Assembly (NCBI RefSeq): GCF_000160075.2
Contig: NZ_KI535342.1
Span: forward strand, 62,001 to 126,000
DNA length: 64,000 nucleotides
DNA from: Abiotrophia defectiva ATCC 49176
GTDB taxonomy: Bacteria; Bacillota; Bacilli; Lactobacillales; Aerococcaceae
Direction: 5' to 3'
The notes under the pieces: model-generated
What the model was told of the DNA's origin: nothing
What the model saw: the letters and a program-made list of their open reading frames with translations, nothing else
Databases searched by the model: none
Made by a program: the position numbers and the translations under genes
Shown here: piece by piece, positions 1 through 8,485 of the stretch
Layout: every line of letters begins with the position of its first letter
Numbering within the stretch: position 1 is the first letter of the stretch

Positions 1-1598
1 AAGCTGTTAATCAACCCGATGTTAGGACCTTCTGGCGTCTCGATTGGACACATACGGCCGTAGTGAGAGTAGTGAACGTCCCGCACTTCATAGCCGGCAC
101 GGTCCCGCGTCAAACCACCAGGCCCTAAGGCTGACAGACGACGTTTGTGGGTCAATTCCCCGAGTGGGTTAACTTGGTCCATGAATTGTGACAACTGGGA
201 TGAACCGAAGAATTCCTTAATAGCCGCCACTACTGGACGAATGTTAATCAATTGTTGCGGTGTGATGGTCGCAACATCTTGGAGCGACATACGTTCACGC
301 ACTACCCGTTCCATCCGGGATAGCCCGATACGGAATTGGTTTTGCAATAATTCACCGACTGAACGAATACGACGGTTAGCCAAGTGGTCGATATCATCTG
401 TCACACCAATTCCTTGGTCTAAATAGAGATAGTAGTTCATTGACGCAATAATGTCAGCTGGCGTCAAGCACTTAATCTTCTCAATGTTCCCGTTACCGAT
501 GATGTTAATCACTTGCTCGGCGTTCTTAGGTGAATAAACTTTGATGATTTGTAAATCAATTGGTTGAGCTACCACACTATCTTCAGAAGGATAGAGGGTT
601 ACCTTATTCAAGCCAGCCTCTAAGTATGGAATCAGGGCTTGAACACGTTCTTGATCCAAGACCGTTCCTTCTTCAAAGAGCACTTCGCCTGTTTCTGGGT
701 TAACCAAGGTTTCAGCCAAAGTCAAGCCAACCAAACGGTTCTTGAGGTGGAGCTTTTTATTGATCTTATAACGACCTACAGGTGCTAAGTCATAGCGACG
801 TGGGTCGAAGAAGCGCGCAACCAAGAGGTTACGTGAGCTTTCTGCGGTCTTAGGTTCACCTGGACGGAGACGCTCGTAAATGTCCTTCAAGGCTTCTTCC
901 GTACGAGAGTCTTGAATGTTTTTGTGAACATCCTTCTCGATAGTTAAGTCTAAGAGCTCAGATTGGCCGAAGATATCATAAATCTCGTCATCTGAACCAA
1001 AACCTAAGGCACGCATCAAGACAGTCAATGGAATCTTCCGGGTCCGGTCAATGCGGACGTAGGCAATCCCCTTAGCATCTGATTCAAATTCCAACCAAGC
1101 CCCACGGTTAGGAATAACCGTAGAAGTATAGCTGTGGCGGCCTTTCTTGTCCATACGGTCGTGGAAGTAGACACCTGGAGAACGTACCAACTGGGAAACG
1201 ATAACCCGTTCCGCCCCGTTGATAATGAAGGTCCCCATTTCGGTCATGATTGGGAAGTCCCCGAAGAAGACTTCTTGTTCTTTGACTTCACCTGTCTCTT
1301 TGTTGAACAGGCGCAAGGTTACATAGATTGGTTTTGAGTAGTTAGCGTCATGGCTACGAGCTTCTTCTAAGCTATACTTAGCTTCCTTGAACTCATAGTC
1401 TACAAAATGAAGTTCCAAGTTCTCCGAATGGTCGACAATCGGCGAAATGTCCTCGAACATCACTTTTAGCCCTTCATCCAAGAACCATTTGTAGGAATCC
1501 GTTTGGATTTCAATCAAGTTCGGCAACTCTAAGACTTCGTCGATACGCGCATAGCTTCGACGCTCAGCTTTTTTACCGTATTTCACGATATGACTCAA
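1..1598 (-). CDS. rpoB: DNA-directed RNA polymerase beta subunit, N-terminal part (partial)
   Basis: Catalytic beta subunit of RNA polymerase; the gene runs off the left edge, so about the first 532 residues are present. The translation begins with the beta-lobe motif RRSYARI and later contains [14 protein letters not shown]-like and [14 protein letters not shown] motifs. The rifampicin pocket reads [20 protein letters not shown], which looks wild type. I chose the TTG at 1598: AGGGGTG sits about 6-7 bases upstream, whereas the in-frame GTG at 1607 overlaps that same sequence. A consensus promoter and a roughly 220-nt leader precede it. Unlike Bacillus, rplL is not next door but about 41 kb away on the same strand. 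Confidence 0.97.
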   Translation of the reverse strand, partial: MSHIVKYGKKAERRSYARIDEVLELPNLIEIQTDSYKWFLDEGLKVMFEDISPIVDHSENLELHFVDYEFKEAKYSLEEARSHDANYSKPIYVTLRLFNKETGEVKEQEVFFGDFPIMTEMGTFIINGAERVIVSQLVRSPGVYFHDRMDKKGRHSYTSTVIPNRGAWLEFESDAKGIAYVRIDRTRKIPLTVLMRALGFGSDDEIYDIFGQSELLDLTIEKDVHKNIQDSRTEEALKDIYERLRPGEPKTAESSRNLLVARFFDPRRYDLAPVGRYKINKKLHLKNRLVGLTLAETLVNPETGEVLFEEGTVLDQERVQALIPYLEAGLNKVTLYPSEDSVVAQPIDLQIIKVYSPKNAEQVINIIGNGNIEKIKCLTPADIIASMNYYLYLDQGIGVTDDIDHLANRRIRSVGELLQNQFRIGLSRMERVVRERMSLQDVATITPQQLINIRPVVAAIKEFFGSSQLSQFMDQVNPLGELTHKRRLSALGPGGLTRDRAGYEVRDVHYSHYGRMCPIETPEGPNIGLINS

Positions 1599-1698
1599 GC
1601 GATTCACCCCTATAATATAATCTAAGAACACCACTTTACATTAAGGTTACAATTATTAATAATTGTTGACAAATGACATTTTTCGGTCTTTGAAGCGC

Positions 1699-1748
1699 AA
1701 AAAAAAGACAACAGAACCAACTCATCGGAGTGACGTTACATGTTGTTT
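1699..1748 (-). promoter_or_regulatory. possible attenuator hairpin in the rpoB leader
   Basis: Read on the minus strand, ACAACA pairs with TGTTGT around an inner AAC/GTT plus TCA/TGA stem, directly followed by eight U residues. This is an intrinsic-terminator shape inside the 5' UTR. A preceding hairpin (TGTTT with AAACA around GAGGCCT) shares bases with the 5' arm, so the two could be alternatives. A further hairpin, CGGCTTG/CAAGCCG, lies just upstream. The Lacto-rpoB RNA motif is known from rpoB leaders of this order; membership was not tested. Confidence 0.45.
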
Positions 1749-1822
1749 AGGCCTCAAACACCGGCTTGGACAAGATTTCAAGCCGCATTTACTTTCTAAA
1801 GTGCATACTCTTGCATCTGAAT

Positions 1823-1851
1823 ATTATACGGATTTTATAGGCTTTTGTCAA
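1823..1851 (-). promoter_or_regulatory. rpoB promoter
   Basis: Minus-strand TTGACA (1846-1851), 17-bp spacer, TATAAT (1823-1828): a perfect vegetative consensus. It gives a leader of roughly 220 nt before rpoB. Confidence 0.85.
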
Positions 1852-1918
1852 GCCTCACTAACTCCCTCTGACCACACAACTTAGGAACCCCCATGCTGAA
1901 TCATTACCTGTCAAATAC

Positions 1919-1958
1919 TAAAAACCCTTTACGAGCTACTGAGACTCGTAAAGGGTAA
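1919..1958 (-). terminator. terminator of the LPXTG adhesin gene
   Basis: 12-bp stem ACCCTTTACGAG/CTCGTAAAGGGT with a 9-nt loop, followed on the minus strand by a short U run, just after the adhesin stop codon. Confidence 0.85.
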
Positions 1959-1962
1959 ATTT

Positions 1963-3867
1963 TTAGCAATCAGTCTTTGGACGTTTTCTAATTAACCAAG
2001 CAGCCAAAGCTAAACTCCCCGTCCCTAACAAGGTCAGAGGAAAGGCTGACTCACCAGTTTCTGGCAATTTGTCTTGCGGATCCTCAGGAGTCTTAGGTGG
2101 CAATTCCGATGACGGAGGTGTAACCGGCTGACTCACAGGCTGTGGTGCAATTGGTGGTTCTGGTTTTTCAGGTGCCAGAGGCGCGTTTGGAGCAAGAGGC
2201 TCAGTTGGCGCTACTGGAGCAGTTGGCGCTTGTGGCGCTACCGGTGCAACTGGAGCAGTTGGTTGAGTAGGCGCAATCGGTTGAGTAGGTGCAACTGGCG
2301 CTACTGGCTTAGTAGGGACACCTTTGGCCGCAATCTTAGAATTGAATGCGAACCAAATCGAGCCTGAATTGTAAGCACCAATATCAAAAGTGATGTCACT
2401 CGCCTGCGCTTGTCCTACAATGGCCCCGTACCAAGACAATGGCCCATCAGCCTTATCCCAAACACCGTAATCCCAACGTGACCCTTCGCTCGCATAGTTA
2501 ATAGAACGATCTGCTTTAGCTGTTGTATCAGCTTGAGGAACAATTGCCGACCCAGTAATCGGGATATAACGACCGTTAAATCCTCGCACATATTCAGCGG
2601 AATTATTAGAGGCATTTAGAGAGGAGAAGCTAACTAGGGCTCCATTCATATCTAGTTTTTGACCATCTTCTCCGTAAAAATCAACTTGAACTCCAATTCG
2701 AGTTTCTCCATGGAAATCCAAATACCAGACTGTTTCAGTTGGATCTTTAATAAGGAAGAGCGGCATCAGATTACCTGACTTAGTCGATTCCTTCAAAGTA
2801 TAGGTGTAAACAACTTTCTTAATTGCTTTTCCATTGATGCTCGAATTTTGAAGATTGCTATAAGTTGCTGTCACAGGCTTGCCTTTTTCCAGAACAATCT
2901 TTGTTAGATCACTCTTCCAGTACATTAAATTGGCCCAGTCAGACATGGCTGTACCATCTAAATTCCAAGAGGCAACTAAAGCATTAATCTCATCCTTGTC
3001 ATAGACCTTCACACCATCTTGAACGGTCAGTACCGCATTAGGTTCTGATTGAAAATTTAGACTTTGACTCATTGGTTGAGAGAGATAACCCTCTTCATTT
3101 TTCTTAGCTTCTGCTTCAGCTAATCCAGCTTCATACGCAGCCTGATCCTTATCAAACTGCGCTTTAGCTTGATCATAGGCTGCTTTATCGGTGACATACT
3201 TGCTTTGAGCTTGGTCATAGTTAGCCTTGGCTTCTTGATAGGTCTTCAAGTCCTTCTGGTATTGAGCCTCTTGCGCGCGATACTTACTTAAATCTTGGTC
3301 ATATTGTGTCTTGGCCTTAAGATAAGCCGCTTGATCCATGTCATACTGTGCTTTAGCTTGGCGATAGCGTACTGAGTCCTGCTTGTACTGCTCTAAGGCT
3401 TGATCATAGGCTGATTTGGCCACTTGATAAGCCGCCATGGCTTCCTCATAGACAGAAACTTTACTGTCGTATTCCGACTTAGCCAACTCATAAGCGGCCT
3501 GAACACTTTGGAAGGCACGCTCTACTGACTGAAAATCACTAGGATTGTTATCGTATGCCTCTTTTTGCACATCATAGTTTGCTTTGAGGGCTTTATAATC
3601 TGCTAGCGCATCAACTGACTGAGCTGGGTTAGTCGATTCTGCCGTCTTCTCCTCAACGCTCTCAGTTTCTACTTCCCCACTAGCTTGGCTAGTGCTTGAC
3701 TCACTAATTACTGGCTCAGCCGGCATTGCTTGTGAAGTTGCCTCATTAGAACTTGCTTCACTGGAAACTACTGGCGCTTCCTCCGCGGACACTACCTGAC
3801 TAGTCCATGCCGTCAAGACAAAGGCACTCCCCATAAGTCCCAGCGCCATCACTTTGGATTTATTCAT
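1963..3867 (-). CDS. LPXTG-anchored antigen I/II-like adhesin (short form)
   Basis: 634-residue cell-wall protein. Residues 1-28 are a signal peptide (cleavage near VSA-EE), and 29-85 are Ser/Glu-rich. Residues 86-255 are Tyr/Ala heptad-like repeats (pattern AxYDQAKxxY), a predicted long helical stalk like the A-region of streptococcal antigen I/II. Residues 260 to about 510 start with GYLSQPMSQSLNFQSEPNA and resemble the GbpC/antigen I/II V-domain that binds glycans or glycoproteins. About 519-600 is a Pro-rich region of PxAPxxP repeats, and LPETG at 601-605 precedes a membrane helix and basic tail (sortase A substrate). Antigen I/II proteins are usually more than 1300 residues and have C-terminal C1-C3 domains, which are absent here. 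Monocistronic with its own promoter and terminator. Ligand unknown. Confidence 0.85.
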   Translation of the reverse strand: MNKSKVMALGLMGSAFVLTAWTSQVVSAEEAPVVSSEASSNEATSQAMPAEPVISESSTSQASGEVETESVEEKTAESTNPAQSVDALADYKALKANYDVQKEAYDNNPSDFQSVERAFQSVQAAYELAKSEYDSKVSVYEEAMAAYQVAKSAYDQALEQYKQDSVRYRQAKAQYDMDQAAYLKAKTQYDQDLSKYRAQEAQYQKDLKTYQEAKANYDQAQSKYVTDKAAYDQAKAQFDKDQAAYEAGLAEAEAKKNEEGYLSQPMSQSLNFQSEPNAVLTVQDGVKVYDKDEINALVASWNLDGTAMSDWANLMYWKSDLTKIVLEKGKPVTATYSNLQNSSINGKAIKKVVYTYTLKESTKSGNLMPLFLIKDPTETVWYLDFHGETRIGVQVDFYGEDGQKLDMNGALVSFSSLNASNNSAEYVRGFNGRYIPITGSAIVPQADTTAKADRSINYASEGSRWDYGVWDKADGPLSWYGAIVGQAQASDITFDIGAYNSGSIWFAFNSKIAAKGVPTKPVAPVAPTQPIAPTQPTAPVAPVAPQAPTAPVAPTEPLAPNAPLAPEKPEPPIAPQPVSQPVTPPSSELPPKTPEDPQDKLPETGESAFPLTLLGTGSLALAAWLIRKRPKTDC

Positions 3868-3913
3868 TTACTGTTCTCTCCCTTTCCCCTCTGAGGATAA
3901 AATTATCTATGAT

Positions 3914-3942
3914 ATAATATAAAAAATACCGCTGACTGTCAA
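3914..3942 (-). promoter_or_regulatory. promoter of the antigen I/II-like gene
   Basis: TTGACA (3937-3942), 17-bp spacer, TATTAT (3914-3919) on the minus strand; an AAAGGGAGAG ribosome site lies before the ATG at 3867. Confidence 0.75.
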
Positions 3943-4076
3943 TATGTTTTTTTGCCAGACAACGATATTTTTTCTACTCATTAACTCTTGTTTATAGGTA
4001 ATAACAGAATATCCCAAACAAAAATATAACATTTCATACTCTCTATCGAATTATAAAATCGTTTTTTAATATATTT

Positions 4077-5009
4077 TTAATTGATTTCACGCAATTTGCC
4101 TTGGAAATCCTCTAAACAAGTATAGCCTTTAGCTTCCATAATAGCTTCCAATTCAGCGACTAGGCGCTCAAAGATGCCTACCCCTTCCTGGTGAAGTGCC
4201 GTCCCCACTTGAACTAAGCTAGCACCACACAGAATATGTTCGAAGACATCCTGTCCGGTCCTAACACCCCCTGTGCCAATAATCTTAATAGATGGATTGA
4301 GGCGTTGATGGAAGGCCCGCACGTTAGCCAAAGCGGTTGGTTTGATATAATCTCCGCCTAGGCCGCCAAACCCTCCTTTAGGTTTTATCACTACTTGCTC
4401 CTTGTCGACATCAATATAGAGACCATTGCCAATTGAGTTGACGCAGTTAACATAGGTCAGTGGGAAACGATTAAGGATCGCTGCCATCTGATCAAAATGG
4501 GCAATGTCGAAGTAAGGTGGCAACTTAAGCCCTAGCGGTTTAGTGAAGAAGGAAAAGACTTCTGTTAAGAGTCGCTCTGTCAATTCAAAGTCATAGGCGA
4601 TTTGAGGCTTACCCGGGACATTAGGGCATGATAAGTTGAATTCTGTCACCCCTTGATAGTCACTGGCCTCTATAGTACGCAGGTTCTCAACAATCTCATC
4701 GTAACTTAGGCCTACCACCGACAAGAATTGCAGGGCTTGTTGATTCTGGCGCGCTAAGCAATAGTCTAGGTAATAAGCTAATCCCTCATTGGGCAAGCCC
4801 ATGGAGTTAATACTGCCTAATGGCACATCTACATAACGAGGTTGGGGATTACCCGCTCGATAGTCTCGCGTTGCCGTCTTGGTCACGAAGGCTCCAGCCG
4901 CACTCTGCGCTAACTCATCCATCTCTGCTACCGTCATGCAGTGGACCCCTGATGCATTCATCAATGGATTGGCTAAGGTTATCCCTAAGAAGCTTGTCTC
5001 GACAGTCAT
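4077..5009 (-). CDS. pyrD: dihydroorotate dehydrogenase, class 1A
   Basis: Oxidises dihydroorotate to orotate in pyrimidine synthesis. The 310-residue FMN barrel closely follows the Lactococcus PyrDA pattern: [13 protein letters not shown] at the N-terminus, SINSMGLPN, and [12 protein letters not shown] holding the catalytic Cys128, which is the hallmark of class 1 enzymes (class 2 uses Ser). VNSIGNGL and [10 protein letters not shown] form the FMN phosphate region. Class 1A is cytosolic, homodimeric and uses fumarate as acceptor (family knowledge); it needs no PyrK partner, and none is nearby. It is single-gene, not in a pyr operon. No PyrR leader is seen, only an extended -10 promoter. Confidence 0.95.
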   Translation of the reverse strand: MTVETSFLGITLANPLMNASGVHCMTVAEMDELAQSAAGAFVTKTATRDYRAGNPQPRYVDVPLGSINSMGLPNEGLAYYLDYCLARQNQQALQFLSVVGLSYDEIVENLRTIEASDYQGVTEFNLSCPNVPGKPQIAYDFELTERLLTEVFSFFTKPLGLKLPPYFDIAHFDQMAAILNRFPLTYVNCVNSIGNGLYIDVDKEQVVIKPKGGFGGLGGDYIKPTALANVRAFHQRLNPSIKIIGTGGVRTGQDVFEHILCGASLVQVGTALHQEGVGIFERLVAELEAIMEAKGYTCLEDFQGKLREIN

Positions 5010-5040
5010 TTGCTCACCATCTCTTTCTAAAATTTTACCT

Positions 5041-5049
5041 ATTATAGCA
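5041..5049 (-). promoter_or_regulatory. pyrD extended -10 promoter
   Basis: Minus-strand TGCTATAAT about 32 bases before the ATG; no good -35 at 16-18 bp, as expected for an extended -10 promoter. Confidence 0.55.
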
Positions 5050-5127
5050 TAAGTCCAAGACTAACAGAATGCCTAGAACGAAAATTGTTAACCTTTTTCA
5101 ACAGAATGTTCGCGTCTTTTGTTAGCA

Positions 5128-5158
5128 CGAAAAAACAGGCAGCCAAAGCCGCCTGTTC
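5128..5158 (-). terminator. terminator of the metal-efflux operon
   Basis: AACAGGC/GCCTGTT stem extended by GGC/GCT pairs, followed by a U run on the minus strand, abutting the repressor stop codon. Confidence 0.85.
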
Positions 5159-5159
5159 G

Positions 5160-5456
5160 CTATTCAGAACCTCCCTCAGACAAATGTATCAGAGAATCGT
5201 TAATAATGTGTTTAACGTGATGGTCATCTAGACTATAGTAGACATACTTGCCTTGTTTACTAGACTTAACCAGCTTCATTAACTTCAATAGTTTAAGCTG
5301 CTGAGAGACCCCCGAGAGAGTTAAGCCAGTTGCCTCGGCCAATTCATTCACATTAGCTTCTTGCTTCATTAAATATAGCAGAAGCTTGAGCCTGGAAGCA
5401 TCTGCTACCGCCTTAAAAAATTGTGCTAGCTCTTCAATTACTTGTTCGTCATACAT
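5160..5456 (-). CDS. ArsR/SmtB-family metal-responsive repressor (alpha5 zinc site)
   Basis: 98-residue winged-helix repressor. The recognition helix region is TLSGVSQQLKLLKLMKLV and the wing is KQGKYVYYSL. The last helix carries Asp78, His80, His91 and Glu94. This is the D-x-H...H-x2-E ligand pattern of the alpha5 site in SmtB, CadC and CzrA-type sensors, which usually read zinc (sometimes cobalt or cadmium). The CadC-type N-terminal cysteines are missing, arguing against a lead/cadmium alpha3N site. The ATPase stop and this ATG overlap by one base (TAATG), so the two are translationally coupled. It probably represses its own operon through the inverted repeat at 7400-7415. Confidence 0.9.
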   Translation of the reverse strand: MYDEQVIEELAQFFKAVADASRLKLLLYLMKQEANVNELAEATGLTLSGVSQQLKLLKLMKLVKSSKQGKYVYYSLDDHHVKHIINDSLIHLSEGGSE

Positions 5457-7375
5457 TATGATTCACCTCGTGATGATAAGGGGACTAGAAGTCGTAAGCC
5501 GTTTAATATCACTAGAAGGGTTGATCCTTCGTGCCCCACTACACTTAGGGCAATATTGGAAATTTGGCCGACATTCATTATAACTAAGGCTAACACAACT
5601 AGCATGGAAAAGCCAATATTCTGCCAGATAATCCGGTCATGCTTTTTGGCCAGACGATGCAAATAAGATAGAGACTGGAGTTGGTCTCGAACGAGAATCA
5701 CATCCGCCGTTTCCATAGCCACATCCGTTCCTTGACCCATCGCAATCCCCAGACTAGCACTAGCCAGGGCAGGCGCATCATTGATGCCATCCCCCACCAT
5801 GGCTACCATCTGGTGTTTACCCATTAACTTACGGATTTCTTCTGCCTTCTGGTCAGGCATAACTTGGGCTTGGACGGATTGGATTCCTAGTTGCTGGCCA
5901 ATAGCCTGCCCCGTTAACTCGGCATCCCCTGTTAACATGACGGTTTTAACACCGACTTGCTTGAAGTAGTCTAGGGTTTGGCGAGCATCATCTTTGGCCA
6001 TATCCATTAGGGCCATCGCCCCTAAGACTTCTTGGTTTTGAGCCAAGTAAACCACTGTCTTACCCTGACTTTCCCATTCTAGACGTTGCCGCTCATAGTC
6101 TGGTGCCACCGCTTCAAAGGCAGTCGGCTTAGCTAACTGATAGCTGTGACCTTGATAATCAGCATAGAGACCCTGCCCCATCTGATTGCTAACCTCTAAA
6201 TCCAAAACTGGCAAACTAGCATAATGAGCCACAATGGCTTGCGCTAGAGGATGATTAGCTTGGCGTTCCATAGACACCCAAACAGCCAGTAGTTGTTCAG
6301 CTTCAGCTGATAAGAGGGTATCCGTCACCTGAGGCCGCCCCTGCGTTAAAGTCCCCGTTTTATCAAAGGCAATGGCGCTAAGTTCTGACACCTGATGTAG
6401 GTGACTCCCAGCCTTGACTAGCACCCCTTGCTTGGCCAAATTTGATAAGGCTGACAAAGTTGCAGGAATAGCGCTAGCAGCTAGGGCACAAGGCGAGAGG
6501 GCAATGAGCATAACCAAGGTTCGATAGGCTACTTCATGTAATGAAAGTGATGCCCATAGCGCCATCACCAGCGCATACAAGGCCGTAAAGAGGAGCGCCC
6601 CCTTCACATATACTGGCTCCAAGAGCTGAATCTGACTCGCTACCGGACTTTGTTTGGCCTGCGCCTCCTTGACTAGGCCAAGGATTTTGGCAAAAGTAGT
6701 CTCGTCAGCCAAACTTGTTACTCGCATGACAAAGCTGCTATTACCATTGAGGGTCGCCGCGTAGACCCTGTCGCCCACACTTTTTTCTTGCGGCATACTC
6801 TCCCCATTAATCATGGCCTCATTAATAACTGCCTGTCCACTCACAATTTGACCGTCAATGGGGATTTGGGCACCATTTAGCACCTGTACTCGATCCCCGA
6901 CAACTAAGTCTTGAACTGGTACAATGTTTACTGTGCCATCTTCCGCCAAAAGGCGTGCTTCTTTGGGTTGCATGGCTAAAAGACTCGTCATTTCCTTCTT
7001 AGATTTGGCTTCTGCATAGTCCTCCAGAAAATGAGCCCCAGCAAATATCAGAATCAGCAAGGCCGCTTCTTGAAACTGTCCAATTGCCATGGCGCCCAAA
7101 GCCGCTAGCCCCATTAGCAAATGAGTATTAGGACAAAAACGGCGAGACTTGTAGCTAGCCTGCCAAGTCTCCAACAAACCTTCACTTAGGACATGATAAC
7201 CAGACAGGATTACCGTCAAGCTATAGAGCACATTCACTAGCAAAGATGCTTGTCCTGGAATAAGCCCTAGGAGAAAAGCAAGAAGCCCAATTACATAAGC
7301 AAAGATAGCTGATGCAACTGTATGCCCGTGGTCGGGGTGCTGATGCGTATGAGAATTGTGGTCATGAGAACACAT
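5456..7375 (-). CDS. P1B-type heavy-metal-exporting ATPase
   Basis: Membrane pump of about 639 residues. It has a His-rich N-tail (about nine His in the first 20 residues) instead of a CxxC HMA domain. It has the dehydratase/actuator motif INGES (most P-type ATPases have TGES), an SPCAL metal-site motif in the transmembrane region (about residue 295), the phosphorylation loop DKTGTLTQG (Asp338), the P1B ANHPLA motif, MVGDGINDAPAL, and a terminal GHEGSTLLV motif. SPC plus HEGST points to the P1B-4 subgroup (CoaT, ZosA/PfeT), whose substrates include Co, Zn and Fe(II). The zinc-type repressor downstream favours zinc or a similar divalent metal; substrate is inferred. ATG at 7375 is preferred over GTG 7384 because GGAAGG abuts the GTG. 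Confidence 0.9.
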   Translation of the reverse strand: MCSHDHNSHTHQHPDHGHTVASAIFAYVIGLLAFLLGLIPGQASLLVNVLYSLTVILSGYHVLSEGLLETWQASYKSRRFCPNTHLLMGLAALGAMAIGQFQEAALLILIFAGAHFLEDYAEAKSKKEMTSLLAMQPKEARLLAEDGTVNIVPVQDLVVGDRVQVLNGAQIPIDGQIVSGQAVINEAMINGESMPQEKSVGDRVYAATLNGNSSFVMRVTSLADETTFAKILGLVKEAQAKQSPVASQIQLLEPVYVKGALLFTALYALVMALWASLSLHEVAYRTLVMLIALSPCALAASAIPATLSALSNLAKQGVLVKAGSHLHQVSELSAIAFDKTGTLTQGRPQVTDTLLSAEAEQLLAVWVSMERQANHPLAQAIVAHYASLPVLDLEVSNQMGQGLYADYQGHSYQLAKPTAFEAVAPDYERQRLEWESQGKTVVYLAQNQEVLGAMALMDMAKDDARQTLDYFKQVGVKTVMLTGDAELTGQAIGQQLGIQSVQAQVMPDQKAEEIRKLMGKHQMVAMVGDGINDAPALASASLGIAMGQGTDVAMETADVILVRDQLQSLSYLHRLAKKHDRIIWQNIGFSMLVVLALVIMNVGQISNIALSVVGHEGSTLLVILNGLRLLVPLSSRGES

Positions 7376-7399
7376 CTCATCCACCTTCCTTTCTTTTAG

Positions 7400-7457
7400 T
7401 TGAACAATTATTCAAGTGTTTATACTTTTATTATATGATGTCTAGTAGAAAAGTCAA
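7400..7457 (-). promoter_or_regulatory. metal-efflux operon promoter with SmtB/ArsR operator
   Basis: Minus-strand TTGACT (7452-7457), 16-bp spacer, TATAAT (7430-7435). Just downstream, over the expected start of transcription, is the inverted repeat TTGAA-TAATTG-TTCAA (7400-7415), matching the TGAA-N6-TTCA core of SmtB/CzrA/CadC operators. The repressor gene is in the same operon, so autoregulation is expected. Confidence 0.75.
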
Positions 7458-7533
7458 GCCCTTCTGGCTAACCGTCGACCCATCAACATAAAATGATTCA
7501 GACTGTCACCAGCTTCCCACTAACGACACATAC

Positions 7534-7560
7534 AAAAAGCCGGGACATTTAGTCCCGGCC
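7534..7560 (-). terminator. psuKG terminator
   Basis: GCCGGGAC/GTCCCGGC 8-bp perfect stem with a 5-nt loop and TTTTT on the minus strand. Confidence 0.9.
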
Positions 7561-7573
7561 ACTATAAACAAAC

Positions 7574-8485
7574 TTAACGTTCTTGATAGGCTTTAGCGAT
7601 TTTTGCCCCTAACTTGGCGTTATTATAAACCAATTGAATATTAGTATTTAAGCTAGCTCCATCTGTTAATTCAACAATCTTAGCCAATAGGAACGGCGTG
7701 CTATCTTTGCCTCGAATCCCCTTCTCATCTGCTTCTTTTACAGCCGCATCGATAATAGCATCAATTTTTTCATGTGGAATTTCGTGCTCAGCAGGGATTG
7801 GATTCGTCACCAAAATCCCACCCTTAAGGCCGAGCGCTTCAGAGTAGTCCATCATGGCTGCAATTTCCTCTGGCTTGTCAGCGCGACTGTTAAGCTTGTA
7901 TTCTGAAGTCCGTGTGTAGAAAGCAGGTAGGTAATCCGTTTGGTAGCCAACTACAGGCACCCCTTTGGTTTCCAAATATTCCAAAGTTCTTGGCAAGTCC
8001 AAAATAGCTTTGGCACCTGCACAAACAACCGTTACTGGTGTTTGACCTAATTCGTCTAAGTCCGCAGAAATATCCATAGTTTCTTCTACGCCACGGTGTA
8101 CACCACCAATCCCGCCAGTAACAAAGACCTTGATACCCGCTAAATGTGCCCCAATCATGGTCGTTGCCACTGTCGTCGCCCCTAAGATGCCTTTGGCGAA
8201 GACTTCTGCCAAGTCACGACGAGATACCTTAGCAACCGGCTTCTCGCTAGCCAAACGTTCTAAATCCGCTTCTTCTAACCCAATCTTAAACTGGCCATCC
8301 ATGATGGCGATTGTTGCTGGTACGGCCCCATTATCACGAATAATTTGTTCTACTGTTTTAGCCATTTCAACGTTTTGTGGATAGGGCATCCCGTGTGAAA
8401 TGATGGTGGATTCTAAAGCAACAACAGGTAAGTTATGATCTAAAGCGTGTTGTACTTCTTTACTAATAGATAATAAGTTTTTCAT
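7574..8485 (-). CDS. psuG: pseudouridine-5'-phosphate glycosidase
   Basis: Breaks pseudouridine 5'-phosphate into uracil and ribose 5-phosphate (family reaction), allowing reuse of modified-RNA breakdown products. The 303 residues show the family landmarks [25 protein letters not shown], a GATTVATTM loop, [33 protein letters not shown] (catalytic Lys region) and [13 protein letters not shown]. The gene starts directly after the psuK stop (TAGATG), so the two are translationally coupled, and its ribosome site AGAGG lies inside the end of psuK. Length and motifs match the IndA/PsuG family end to end. Confidence 0.95.
   Translation of the reverse strand: MKNLLSISKEVQHALDHNLPVVALESTIISHGMPYPQNVEMAKTVEQIIRDNGAVPATIAIMDGQFKIGLEEADLERLASEKPVAKVSRRDLAEVFAKGILGATTVATTMIGAHLAGIKVFVTGGIGGVHRGVEETMDISADLDELGQTPVTVVCAGAKAILDLPRTLEYLETKGVPVVGYQTDYLPAFYTRTSEYKLNSRADKPEEIAAMMDYSEALGLKGGILVTNPIPAEHEIPHEKIDAIIDAAVKEADEKGIRGKDSTPFLLAKIVELTDGASLNTNIQLVYNNAKLGAKIAKAYQER

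Noticed and set aside
1-1598. Rifampicin-resistance change in rpoB
   Set aside because: The cluster I region reads like the normal sensitive sequence.
4020-4076. Terminator after pyrD
   Set aside because: Only a weak A/T-rich hairpin with a short stem; not strong enough to report.
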